Positions 1-7,136 of a stretch of 8,529 nt of DNA are shown here, one piece after another; within the stretch, counting starts at the first letter, position 1; every line of letters starts with the position of its first letter. The DNA lies in the NCBI GenBank assembly GCA_903825065.1, contig CAIJZG010000189.1:1-8529 (forward strand). The letters run 5' to 3'. The translations under genes and the position numbers were made by a program. The notes beneath the pieces were generated by a model, which saw only the letters and a list, made by a program, of their open reading frames with translations, was not told the DNA's origin and searched no databases. The stretch comes from an uncultured Bacteroidota bacterium (GTDB lineage: Bacteria > Bacteroidota > Bacteroidia > Chitinophagales > Chitinophagaceae).

Positions 1-348
1 AGCGATAATGGTATTAGAACAAATTGCACATTGATTTTTTCTGCTGGTCAAGCAATTTTGGCTGCAAAAGCAGGAGCTACTTATGTATCACCTTTTATTG
101 GCCGTATTGATGATAGTGGTTGGGATGGTATAGAATTAATCAGGCAAATGCGTCAGATATTTGATATTCAAGGTTATAAAACAGAGATCTTGGCTGCATC
201 TATCAGAAATGCGTTACACATTATTAAGTGTGCTGAAGCTGGTGCCGACGTTTGCACCTGTCCTTTAGATTCAATTTTGGGATTATTGAAACATCCTTTA
301 ACTGATATCGGTTTAGCTAAGTTTTTAGAAGACGCCAAAAAAATGTAA
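1..348 (+). CDS. fsa: Transaldolase / fructose-6-phosphate aldolase-like protein, C-terminal part (5' end outside window)
   Basis: The frame is open from base 1, so the gene starts upstream of the window; 115 residues are visible, roughly the second half of a family that usually runs to about 215-220 residues. The TTG at base 31 is internal, because the family signature begins before it. Visible family features are TLIFSAGQAILAAKAGA, the YVSPFIGRIDD strand and turn, the AASIRN strand, and the KHPLTDIGLAKF tail, all typical of the small TalC/FSA (MipB) group. The Schiff-base lysine should lie upstream and cannot be seen. The enzyme is expected to be cytosolic and to work in pentose phosphate metabolism as a transaldolase, or less likely as a fructose-6-phosphate aldolase; sequence alone does not separate these. 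A hairpin terminator follows the stop codon, so this is the last gene of its transcript. Confidence 0.93.
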   Translation, partial: SDNGIRTNCTLIFSAGQAILAAKAGATYVSPFIGRIDDSGWDGIELIRQMRQIFDIQGYKTEILAASIRNALHIIKCAEAGADVCTCPLDSILGLLKHPLTDIGLAKFLEDAKKM

Positions 349-370
349 TTTTCTTTACAACGAATATCTT

Positions 371-401
371 AATGCCTTCTTAGTGGAAGGCATTTTTTTT
401 T
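371..401 (+). terminator. Rho-independent terminator of the transaldolase gene
   Basis: The nine-base arms AATGCCTTC (371-379) and GAAGGCATT (386-394) pair perfectly around a six-base loop and run directly into a T tract ending at 401. It lies 22 bases after the transaldolase stop. The T tract is on the plus-strand side only, so it should stop plus-strand transcription. The last bases overlap the stop codon of the convergent alkD-like gene (stop at 400-402). Confidence 0.88.
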
Positions 402-1071
402 AGTTAGATACTCGTTTTAAAGCCTCTTTTTCGCTGAGAGGGGATAACTTATTATTGGCAACAAAAGAAATGACCCATTCAGGATTGGTCTTAGAATATT
501 CTCTTAACGCCCAACCGATAGCTTTTCTAATAAAAAATTCTTTACTGTCTTTGAGATGTAAAATATAGCTGTTTAATAATGCTGTATCCGTATTTTTTTT
601 ATAGGATTTTTGAAATAAAATACTGCTTCTTTGTAACCAAATATTATTACTCTTATTCCATTGAGAAGTAATTAAAAAAGTTTGTTCTGAAAACATATTG
701 AAATAAGTCCCCAGCCAATCACCTACAATTCCATCAACAGTATCCCACCAACTTTTTTGAACAATACAATACTCAATGAGTTTGATAGAACTTTGTGACC
801 ATAATTTTTTGTGCGAAAAAAAAGTATCAATCGCAAAATATTGCATTTCTCTTTCTGGTAATTCCCATAACGCTTTAATCACTTGATCTAAATCTGAGAA
901 ATTTTTTAAAGAATGATCTTTTAAATATGGTTTTACTATTTCGTCACGTAATGGGGTTTTAATGCCGAAGAACTCAAACTTATTGAGCATATAAGCTTTC
1001 ATATCAGAAGCATTAGTAGCATCTGCATTTTTTTGAAAAGTTTGATATATGGGTTCAATAAAGGGGTGCAT
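400..1071 (-). CDS. alkD: DNA alkylation repair enzyme, AlkD family (3-methyladenine/7-methylguanine glycosylase)
   Basis: This 223-residue protein belongs to the HEAT-like-repeat AlkD family, which excises positively charged alkylated bases (N3-methyladenine, N7-methylguanine) from DNA without flipping them out. Family hallmarks are visible: MLNKFEFFGIKTPLRDE (28-44), KSWWDTVDGIVGDWLG (106-121), WLQRSSILFQ (145-154) and RKAIGWALREYSK (182-194). From memory of Bacillus cereus AlkD, the key residues are Trp109, Asp113, Arg148 and Trp187; the equivalent residues here are W109, D113, R148 and W187, at the same numbers, which supports both the function and the chosen ATG. There is no signal peptide, so it is cytosolic. 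It starts 20 bases after the stop of the upstream oxidoreductase and is probably co-transcribed with it. No clear Shine-Dalgarno site is seen. Confidence in the family is high; activity is inferred. Confidence 0.93.
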   Translation of the reverse strand: MHPFIEPIYQTFQKNADATNASDMKAYMLNKFEFFGIKTPLRDEIVKPYLKDHSLKNFSDLDQVIKALWELPEREMQYFAIDTFFSHKKLWSQSSIKLIEYCIVQKSWWDTVDGIVGDWLGTYFNMFSEQTFLITSQWNKSNNIWLQRSSILFQKSYKKNTDTALLNSYILHLKDSKEFFIRKAIGWALREYSKTNPEWVISFVANNKLSPLSEKEALKRVSN

Positions 1072-1091
1072 GAAAAATGATAAAATAGAAG

Positions 1092-2141
1092 TTATTGAGT
1101 TAATGAAATTTGTTTTTTCAATTCACTACTTTTAAAAGCAGCTTCAATAATTTTCATTACTTGAATACCTTCTTGAGCAGTCACCGGCATTTCTTTATTT
1201 TCTCTAATTGCTTTTTCAACTAATGCATAATAAGTACCATAATTACCAATTTCAGTAGGAACTTTTTCTCGAATGATATTGCCATCTTTTTCTGTGTGTA
1301 AATATCCTCTTTCTTCTATTGGTTCCACTCCCCAATTAGGTAAGTTTGGTTTCTGATTTGCTAACAAAGCAGTTTCCTGAACATCTGTTCTAGATTTATG
1401 AAAGCTTCCTTTTAGGCCATGTATAATATAAGAAGGGAATGGCTCTCGAACCAGACAGCTTGCTTTGAGTCGCACTACTTTATCTGAATAGTTTAAAAGC
1501 AATTCAAAGTAATCGTCTACTAAAGAATTTGGTCTGGTAATTCGGATGTCAGCATAAACAGCAAGCGGCATTCCAAAAAGACAAATTGCCTGATCTACTA
1601 AATGGGGTCCTAGGTCATTTAGCACTCCGGCACCGGGACCAGGAATTTCTTTATGCAATTTCGCACTTAAGGCTACTCTATAACGGTCATAATGAATTTC
1701 TGCTTCAACAATATTTCCTAGCCAACCTTCTTCAATAATTTTTCTAACCGTTTTAAAATCACTATCCCAGCGTCTATTTTGATAGACAGATATTTTTTTA
1801 TTGACAGATCTTGCGAGTTCTTCTAATTCAATAGCCTCCGCAATACTAGTTGTAAAAGCTTTTTCAACTACGGCATGTTTTCCTGCCAGCAAAACTTTTT
1901 TACTGTATTCGTAATGGGTGTTTGTTGGTGTATTTACAATGACAAGTTCGATACTTTCGTCATTCAATATTTCATCGAGGGAGCGATAAATTTTAATGTC
2001 CGGATAAAATTCTAACGATTCAGACTTTGTTCTTTCCCAGATACCGGCTAATTCAAACCCAGGATTAAGGGCTATAAAAGGTGCATGGAATACTCTTCCA
2101 GACATTCCGAACGAAAGTATGGCTGTTTTTATAGCTGGCAT
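1092..2141 (-). CDS. Gfo/Idh/MocA-family NAD(P)-dependent oxidoreductase (scyllo-inositol dehydrogenase-like)
   Basis: This 349-residue protein has the two-domain layout of the Gfo/Idh/MocA family: an N-terminal Rossmann fold with the glycine motif FGMSGRVFHAPF (11-22), the VNTPTNTHYEYS strand (69-80), and a C-terminal alpha/beta catalytic domain. The phrases GRVFHAPF and YQNRRWDSDF (120-129) are typical of the YdgJ/IolW branch, known for NADP-dependent scyllo-inositol dehydrogenases; the substrate here is only inferred. The catalytic DxxxH pair is present as D176 and H180. The usual EKP motif reads E93-K94-A95: the lysine is kept but the proline is lost. No signal peptide is present, so it is cytosolic. 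The start is supported by an AGGA site (2146-2149) four bases upstream and by the glycine motif beginning at residue 11. It is followed after 20 bases by alkD, and preceded by a promoter-like sequence, so the two probably form a small operon separate from GH16. Confidence 0.92.
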   Translation of the reverse strand: MPAIKTAILSFGMSGRVFHAPFIALNPGFELAGIWERTKSESLEFYPDIKIYRSLDEILNDESIELVIVNTPTNTHYEYSKKVLLAGKHAVVEKAFTTSIAEAIELEELARSVNKKISVYQNRRWDSDFKTVRKIIEEGWLGNIVEAEIHYDRYRVALSAKLHKEIPGPGAGVLNDLGPHLVDQAICLFGMPLAVYADIRITRPNSLVDDYFELLLNYSDKVVRLKASCLVREPFPSYIIHGLKGSFHKSRTDVQETALLANQKPNLPNWGVEPIEERGYLHTEKDGNIIREKVPTEIGNYGTYYALVEKAIRENKEMPVTAQEGIQVMKIIEAAFKSSELKKQISLTQ

Positions 2142-2157
2142 AAATTCCTATTTCTTG

Positions 2158-2189
2158 TAAATGTAAAATTCTACTCAATAGAAAACAAA
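2158..2189 (-). promoter_or_regulatory. Candidate Bacteroidota-type promoter for the oxidoreductase-alkD unit
   Basis: Read on the minus strand, TTTG (2186-2189) is followed after exactly 20 bases by TACATTTA (2158-2165). The Bacteroidota primary sigma factor consensus is -33 TTTG, a 19-21 base spacer, and -7 TAnnTTTG; only the last base of the -7 box differs. Transcription would begin near 2150-2154, giving a short leader that contains the AGGA ribosome site at 2146-2149. It lies in the 51-base gap after the GH16 stop. The match is good, but in AT-rich DNA it could be chance. Confidence 0.45.
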
Positions 2190-2192
2190 ACC

Positions 2193-3386
2193 CTATTGAA
2201 ATACTCGAACATAGTCAACAACCATTCTTTGAGGAAAAACAGTAGTGCCATCTGGCGAACCCGGCCAAGTACCACCTACTGCTACATTTAAAATAAAGAA
2301 GAAAGGATTATTAAATGGATAAAGACTTCCCGCTGTATTTGCAGTGGTAACAGTATTGTACAAAATATCATCCACATAAATCTGAACCTGATCTTTAATC
2401 CATACTAAACTATACACATGAAATTGCTGATCAAAGGTTCCAGAACTCAGAGCATAATAATTTGTTTTGGATTGGTGCAGGGTTGGAGTTGCACCCCAAT
2501 GCAATGTTCCATGAACAGTATTCGGCACATCGCCCACTAATTCCATAATGTCCATTTCTCCGCATGCTGGCCAACCTGCCTGATCAATGTTATTTCCTAA
2601 CATCCAAATAGCTGGCCATAAGCCCTTGCCGGTTGGAAGCTTAGCACGAACATCAATTCTGCCATAGGTAAAAGTTTGTTTACCTTTAGTAATCATCCTT
2701 GCAGATGTATAACTACTGCCGGCTAAAGACTCTTTACGAGCTTCTATAATTAAGTTGCCCTTTGATACAAATGCGTTTTGAGTTCTCGATGTATAATTTT
2801 CTAATTCTGAATTACCCCAACCATTATTACCAGTTTCAAATGTCCAGGTATTTTGATCAATGGCATTATTATTAAATTCATCACTCCAAATCAGATTCAT
2901 TCCAGGATAGGTAGTTGGTGTAGTATAACCTAGATTATCAACTGGGAAATACAATAAATTCTCATTGATAATGGTACCAGTTCCTTTAGAAGTGGCCAAG
3001 GTACAATTGGAAGGATTAGAAAGTTGAACAGTAAATAATTGGTTTGCTTTACGGGTACTATCGCCTATGATTTCTACATCAATAATTCCGGAATTTGAAT
3101 TTGCAGGTATTGTTAGAGTGCCTGCGCTAGGCTTGAAATCGGTATTAGAAATTGCTGTTCCATCAGCCGTAGTATATGCAATGGTAATAGCTGAACTACT
3201 AACTTTATCGATAGTTACACTAAATTGAAAATGAGAATTTGCACTAGTTCTTTCATTACTAACATCACTAATAGTTGCAATTGGGAGAGCTGCAGGCGGG
3301 GGAGTGGTATTAGATCCTGAACCCTTACTACAAGACTCAATTAATAGTAGCAAAATAAATAAATAAATAAAAGAGTGAATTTTCAT
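2193..3386 (-). CDS. GH16 family beta-glucanase (laminarinase-type) lipoprotein with N-terminal Calx-beta domain
   Basis: This 397-residue protein starts with a hydrophobic signal ending in LIESC, with a lipobox cysteine at C19, so it is probably a lipid-anchored envelope or surface lipoprotein. Residues about 36-141 look like a Calx-beta domain (YTTADGTA at 71-78, GTLTIPANS at 89-97), a beta-sandwich often used as a spacer or for calcium and carbohydrate contact. Residues about 160-397 form the GH16 catalytic domain: WSDEFN (167-172), GNSELENYT (191-199), GLWPAIWML (255-263), then the active-site motif GEMDIME with E277 as nucleophile, D279, and E282 as acid/base, and VGGTWPG (370-376). The motif and surroundings resemble endo-beta-1,3-glucanases (laminarinases). 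All catalytic residues are intact. It follows GH30 on the same strand but beyond a terminator, so it probably has its own promoter in 3387-3507, although I found no convincing match there. The exact substrate (laminarin, lichenin or other glucan) is inferred. Confidence 0.93.
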   Translation of the reverse strand: MKIHSFIYLFILLLLIESCSKGSGSNTTPPPAALPIATISDVSNERTSANSHFQFSVTIDKVSSSAITIAYTTADGTAISNTDFKPSAGTLTIPANSNSGIIDVEIIGDSTRKANQLFTVQLSNPSNCTLATSKGTGTIINENLLYFPVDNLGYTTPTTYPGMNLIWSDEFNNNAIDQNTWTFETGNNGWGNSELENYTSRTQNAFVSKGNLIIEARKESLAGSSYTSARMITKGKQTFTYGRIDVRAKLPTGKGLWPAIWMLGNNIDQAGWPACGEMDIMELVGDVPNTVHGTLHWGATPTLHQSKTNYYALSSGTFDQQFHVYSLVWIKDQVQIYVDDILYNTVTTANTAGSLYPFNNPFFFILNVAVGGTWPGSPDGTTVFPQRMVVDYVRVFQ

Positions 3387-3506
3387 AAACGGTAATTTGC
3401 AATCAGATAAATGGAAATTTAAAATAGTTTTTTTAATTCATTCTTAAATAAAATGTTGAATGAAAAGGGCATTATTTAATCAAAAACTTAATTTTTTATC
3501 GTGTAG

Positions 3507-3541
3507 AAAAATACCAATATCCTTTCAGATATTGGTATTTT
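3507..3541 (-). terminator. Rho-independent terminator after the GH30 gene
   Basis: The perfect 14-base arms AAAATACCAATATC (3508-3521) and GATATTGGTATTTT (3528-3541) enclose a six-base loop. On the minus strand the stem ends in a run of five T residues (3511 to 3507) followed by C. It lies 13 bases beyond the GH30 stop codon and 121 bases before the GH16 start, so it should separate the two glycosidase genes into different transcripts or attenuate read-through. The T run is mostly inside the stem, so strength is uncertain. Confidence 0.75.
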
Positions 3542-3554
3542 ATAGATTGAATAA

Positions 3555-5021
3555 TTATTCGATTACTAATGTTTGAATTGAATGTGGAAGACTAGTTACT
3601 TCCACCGCTTTGTTGCCGATACTCATATGATAGGGTATATTATCGTTGCTAGGATTCATAACAACTACTACAATAGATCCATTCGTGTTTTGAAATGCAG
3701 TTGTTAGTATCTGACCTCTACTTGCAGAGCTAATAATACGTTTCGCACCTGGGCGAATAAATTTCGAGAAGTGTCCGATATAATAAAACGAATTCAAATA
3801 AGTAAGTTCGCCGGTTTTTGTATCTGCATGAACAGGTGCAAAGCAAAAGTTGCCCACATGGTTTGGTCCACCTTTTGCATCTAATAAAATATTCCAATCG
3901 GTCCAAGCAACAGTTCCATTATTAAAATCATTGATCATAGCTCTGCCATAAATTTCTCCATATCGCCATTCTTTAACCCTTGTTGCATCGTATTTTTCGA
4001 CACAACCTTCAGTAAACATCAAATGGGTATTTGGATAAGCCTCATTAACTAGACGTACATTGTCATAAAGATTACCACCACCAGTCCAACTTTCATACCA
4101 GTGAAATCCAATACCCCAAACGTATTTAGCAGCAGCCGGATCATTCAAAACTGCACTTGCCCGTTGGTATAATAAATCACGGTTATGATCCCATGCAATC
4201 AATTTTTTATCACCCAAACCAGATTTTACTAGAGTGGGTCCCAAATAGTTTTTAATGAAATTAGTTTCTTCCTCTGCTGAATAATTGCATGATTCCCAGG
4301 TTTGTTTTGCCATTGGTTCATTTTGAACACTTAATGCCCAAATAGGGATTCCAATTTCTTGATAGGTTTTGATGAATTTGATATAGTAATTTGCCCAGCT
4401 TTGATAATAGGCTGGCAATAGCTTTCCACCATGTAACATGTCTTTATTATCTTTCATCCAACCTGGCGGACTCCAAGGGCTAACAAACATAGGCAACTTG
4501 CCGCCTGCTGCTGCAATGGCTTGCTTAATTAAAGGGATGCGATATTGCTGATCATGTGCAACACTAAATGATTTTAATTCTGTATCGTTTTCTTTCACAT
4601 AAGTATAACTATCGCTCGAAAAGTCGCAGCTGTGAATATTAGTTCTTGCTAAAGAAAATCCAATACCCTTATTTACATCATAATATTTTTCAAGTAATTC
4701 CTGCTGCCTGTTTTTTGGAAGCTTAGCAAACACTTCAGCAGATGCATCGGTTAAAGCCCCACCAACCCCTACAAAGGTTTGAAATTTTTTATTGGGATCT
4801 ACGAATACTGCGGGTTCTGTTTCAAAGGGTTGTCCATAGGGACTAAAATTCAGAACTGCTGTTTGTGTTAATCGTAAGTTGCTATTTTCGGCAGTTGTGT
4901 AAACGGTAACTTTAGCTTCCTTTTTTTTAATGGGATCAGAACTCGTTTTTTTTTGAGGATTTACAGAAGGTTGCAAAGCCAATAATGCAGTTGCAACCGC
5001 GCTCAATAGAATTTGGTACAT
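3555..5021 (-). CDS. Secreted GH30 family beta-glycosidase (beta-1,6-glucanase / glucosylceramidase-like)
   Basis: This 488-residue protein is a complete GH30 enzyme. Visible family segments are FVGVGGALTDASAE (83-96), SLARTNIHSCDFS (123-135), SPWSPPGWMK (181-190), the acid/base motif SVQNEP with E235 (231-236), GFHWYE (305-310) and the nucleophile motif MFTEG with E338 (335-339); the C-terminal beta-sandwich runs from about 400 to 488. The GH30 family covers glucosylceramidases, endo-beta-1,6-glucanases and xylanases; the resemblance here is to the glucan/glucosylceramide branches (subfamilies 1 and 3), with beta-1,6-glucanase favoured by the GH16 beta-glucanase next door. The N-terminus (1-20) is hydrophobic and probably a signal peptide, but it has no Lys or Arg before the core; an in-frame stop at 5046-5048 and no ATG, GTG or TTG between leave this ATG as the only reasonable start. 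A Lys-rich linker follows (24-37). It begins 55 bases after the GDPD stop and may be co-transcribed with it. Confidence 0.92.
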   Translation of the reverse strand: MYQILLSAVATALLALQPSVNPQKKTSSDPIKKKEAKVTVYTTAENSNLRLTQTAVLNFSPYGQPFETEPAVFVDPNKKFQTFVGVGGALTDASAEVFAKLPKNRQQELLEKYYDVNKGIGFSLARTNIHSCDFSSDSYTYVKENDTELKSFSVAHDQQYRIPLIKQAIAAAGGKLPMFVSPWSPPGWMKDNKDMLHGGKLLPAYYQSWANYYIKFIKTYQEIGIPIWALSVQNEPMAKQTWESCNYSAEEETNFIKNYLGPTLVKSGLGDKKLIAWDHNRDLLYQRASAVLNDPAAAKYVWGIGFHWYESWTGGGNLYDNVRLVNEAYPNTHLMFTEGCVEKYDATRVKEWRYGEIYGRAMINDFNNGTVAWTDWNILLDAKGGPNHVGNFCFAPVHADTKTGELTYLNSFYYIGHFSKFIRPGAKRIISSASRGQILTTAFQNTNGSIVVVVMNPSNDNIPYHMSIGNKAVEVTSLPHSIQTLVIE

Positions 5022-5076
5022 GGCAATAATTAGAGTAAGTAATCCTTAAAATTACTCCCTTTTAGCTTTAGAAAGC

Positions 5077-5895
5077 TTACCTGATTCCTTTATTTTTAAG
5101 AAAATTTATTAATGCTTCCGGATGGTCAGTTTGTAATCCATCCACCCCTAGTTTAATGGCTTCTTCCCAAAATTCGGCCTCTCTGGGATGTTGAATATCT
5201 GGCCATACCATTGTGAAATTCTGATGCGATGCGCGAACCATACTCGCATTATATTCTTTATAAGAACCATCCAACACGGCAACCGGATATTTATTTAAAA
5301 AATTTGCCATAGAAGAACTATCTCTGATATTATCTGGGAAACTTACTATTAATGGGATTTGAGGAGCCACCTGCATCCATTTTTTTGCCTGAAGTGGGTA
5401 GTTGATATAAACAATTACTTGTTTCTCTACACCATATTTTAATAACATTTGATAGGTCTTTAAAACATCCGCTTCTTTAAAATCTAGATAAATATTAATT
5501 TTGTTTTTGACCAATTTCAAAACTTCTTCGAATTGCGGGATGTTAAATTTCCCCCATTCAGGTTTTGTTTTTTCTTCTACTTGATAAGTCATTATTTCAG
5601 ATAGTGTTAGGTCTTTTACTTTCCCCTTACCATTAGTCATTCTATCAATACTGCCATCATGCATAATCACTAACTGACTATCTTTTGTTGTTCTCAAATC
5701 AATCTCAATATAGTCTGCACCAATTGCTATTGCATTTTCATAAGATTTTATGGTATTTTCTGGTACATCAACATGATTGCCTCTATGAGATACCACTATA
5801 AATTTATTATTGCTTAATGGGATTGAAGCCAGTTTTTGTTGCGCTTGTATAGAAAAATTAAAAACTATGAATAGGAAAAAGAAGCTTATTCGCAT
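5077..5895 (-). CDS. Secreted glycerophosphodiester phosphodiesterase family protein
   Basis: This 272-residue protein has a clear signal peptide (MRIS, then a phenylalanine-rich core, ending in IQAQ near residue 19) and is expected in the periplasm. The TIM-barrel GDPD hallmarks follow in order: SHRG (36-39, catalytic H37 and R38), PENT (45-48), the metal-binding YIEIDLR (62-68, E64 and D66), VIMHD (76-80, catalytic H79), YLDFKE (136-141) and VDGLQTDHPE (251-260). Such enzymes hydrolyse glycerophosphodiesters to glycerol-3-phosphate and an alcohol, helping to recover phosphate or glycerol from lipids or teichoic acids. The metal ligand that is often Glu in the middle motif is Asp here (D138), as in some GDPD subfamilies. 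It is the first gene of the minus-strand block, divergent from the thioredoxin-like gene, and a consensus -7 box lies only seven bases before its ATG. Substrate is not determined. Confidence 0.92.
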   Translation of the reverse strand: MRISFFFLFIVFNFSIQAQQKLASIPLSNNKFIVVSHRGNHVDVPENTIKSYENAIAIGADYIEIDLRTTKDSQLVIMHDGSIDRMTNGKGKVKDLTLSEIMTYQVEEKTKPEWGKFNIPQFEEVLKLVKNKINIYLDFKEADVLKTYQMLLKYGVEKQVIVYINYPLQAKKWMQVAPQIPLIVSFPDNIRDSSSMANFLNKYPVAVLDGSYKEYNASMVRASHQNFTMVWPDIQHPREAEFWEEAIKLGVDGLQTDHPEALINFLKNKGIR

Positions 5896-5902
5896 TTTTA
5901 TT

Positions 5903-5930
5903 CAAACATATCAAACCAATATGAACTCAA
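5903..5930 (-). promoter_or_regulatory. Candidate promoter of the GDPD gene, with very short leader
   Basis: On the minus strand, TATGTTTG (5903-5910) matches the Bacteroidota -7 box TAnnTTTG at every fixed position. A TTG (5928-5930) lies 17 bases upstream, at the short limit of spacing reported for Flavobacterium-type promoters. The -7 box ends only seven bases before the ATG at 5895, so transcription would start almost at the start codon, giving a nearly leaderless message. It is the only perfect -7 match I noticed in the window's intergenic regions, but position and AT-richness leave room for chance. Confidence 0.4.
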
Positions 5931-6002
5931 CATTAATTTCTACCCATAACAATAATTATCGGGTGAAAAAAAATTGCTAACTTTTATGTTCAAATAGGTA
6001 GA

Positions 6003-7136
6003 ATGAAAAAAATCTTTTTTGCTTTTTTTGCTGTGACTTTATTTAACAGTTTTATTTTGGTTGCAGCCCCATTAAACGATGACCATCATACTTCATTAGC
6101 TATAGGTGCTAAAGCACCAGATTTCAACCTCCCTGGAGTTGATGGGAAAAAATATAATCTTGCTTCATTTGCTTCTGCTAAATTATTAGTAGTCGTCTTT
6201 ACCTGTAATCATTGCCCAACTGCACAAGCCTATGAAAATAGAATTATTGAATTAACTAAAGAGTACACAAAAAAAAATGTAGCAGTAATTGCCATCATGC
6301 CAAATGATCCTAAATCGATTCGTTTAGATGAGTTAAATTATACTGATTTAGGGGATAGTTTTCAAGACATGAAAGAAAGGGCCAGGACAAAAGGCTTTAA
6401 TTTTCCTTATTTATTTGATGGTGCTACTCAGGCTACCTCTATTGCATATGGACCGCAAGCAACTCCACATGTTTTTATTTTTGATCAAGAAAGGATTCTG
6501 AGATTTTCTGGAAGAATAGATGATTTGGAAAAGCCAGGAGGAAAGCCCAATCATTTTGATACAAGAGATGCTCTTGATCAATTATTGAAAGGCGAACAGC
6601 CAACTGTTGCTACTACAAAAGTTTTTGGTTGTTCTATAAAATGGGCTGAAAAAAGTAATTGGATAGATCAGGCTAAAATTAATTGGTCCAAAGAGCCTGT
6701 AACTATTGATACTATTGGTGTTTATGGGATAAAAAATCTAATAAAAAATAAATCAGATAAGCTTCGTGTAATTAACGTTTGGGCTACATGGTGCGGACCC
6801 TGTGTTTCAGAATTTCCTGATTTTGTTACGATTAATCGGATGTATCGAAGTCGGGATTTCGAATGGGTTACGATTAGTGCAGACAATTTTTCCAAGCAGC
6901 CTAGGGTTTTAAAGTTTTTGCAAAAGCAACAAGCTTCAGGCACCAACTTCTTATTTAATTCAGAAGATATCTATCAATTAATTGAAGCGATTGACCCAAG
7001 ATGGCTGGGTGCTATTCCCTACACAATTATAGTAGAGCCAGGAGGAAAAGTTTTGTATGCACAACAAGGTGTTATAGACCCATCAGAGATTAAAAAAATA
7101 GTGGTGGAAAGCAAAGCAATTGGAAGATTCTATTAA
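6003..7136 (+). CDS. Secreted protein with two fused thioredoxin-fold domains (peroxiredoxin-like plus TlpA-like)
   Basis: This 377-residue protein begins with a signal peptide (MKKIFFAFF core, cleavage near ILVAA, residues 18-22), so it acts in the periplasm or envelope. Domain 1 (about 33-215) is an AhpC/TSA or peroxiredoxin-like fold: GAKAPDFNLPG (35-45), the redox motif FTCNHCP with C68 and C71, a cis-proline segment ATPHVF (P155), and the ending FGCSIKW (208-214), which is also how stand-alone proteins of the PRX-like group end. Domain 2 (about 230-370) is TlpA/ResA-like: INVWATWCGPC (257-267) with C264 and C267, and the cis-proline segment AIPYT (P339). Both CxxC pairs are intact, suggesting a thiol-disulfide reductase with two redox centres; partners are unknown. 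The short AGG at 5996-5998 precedes the ATG. Its stop codon overlaps that of the convergent ChaN-like gene, with no terminator between. Confidence 0.9.
   Translation: MKKIFFAFFAVTLFNSFILVAAPLNDDHHTSLAIGAKAPDFNLPGVDGKKYNLASFASAKLLVVVFTCNHCPTAQAYENRIIELTKEYTKKNVAVIAIMPNDPKSIRLDELNYTDLGDSFQDMKERARTKGFNFPYLFDGATQATSIAYGPQATPHVFIFDQERILRFSGRIDDLEKPGGKPNHFDTRDALDQLLKGEQPTVATTKVFGCSIKWAEKSNWIDQAKINWSKEPVTIDTIGVYGIKNLIKNKSDKLRVINVWATWCGPCVSEFPDFVTINRMYRSRDFEWVTISADNFSKQPRVLKFLQKQQASGTNFLFNSEDIYQLIEAIDPRWLGAIPYTIIVEPGGKVLYAQQGVIDPSEIKKIVVESKAIGRFY

Noticed and set aside
31..348. TTG at 31 as the true start of the transaldolase gene
   Set aside because: The frame is open to base 1 and the conserved strand extends before 31; starting there would remove half the barrel including the catalytic lysine.
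2175..2199. Inverted repeat TCAATAG / CTATTGA as a GH16 terminator
   Set aside because: The seven-pair stem is AT-rich with an eleven-base loop, overlaps the GH16 stop codon, and has no T run directly after it.
2085..2291. Plus-strand open frame of 68 codons
   Set aside because: It lies antisense across the start of the oxidoreductase and the end of GH16, both convincing genes, and shows no family resemblance.
3437..3464. TTCATTC / GAATGAA inverted repeat upstream of GH16 as an operator
   Set aside because: Seven AT-rich pairs around fourteen bases are expected by chance in this composition, and no regulator is nearby.
5064..5077. AGCTTT-AG-AAAGCT palindrome after GDPD as a terminator
   Set aside because: Only two bases would be in the loop, the stem overlaps the stop codon by one base, and no T tract follows on the minus strand.
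5978..5985. TAACTTTT as the -7 box of the thioredoxin-like gene
   Set aside because: It differs from TAnnTTTG in one base and no TTG or TTTG lies at the proper distance upstream.
6722..6946. Minus-strand open frame of 74 codons
   Set aside because: It is entirely antisense to the TlpA-like domain, which has clear motifs.
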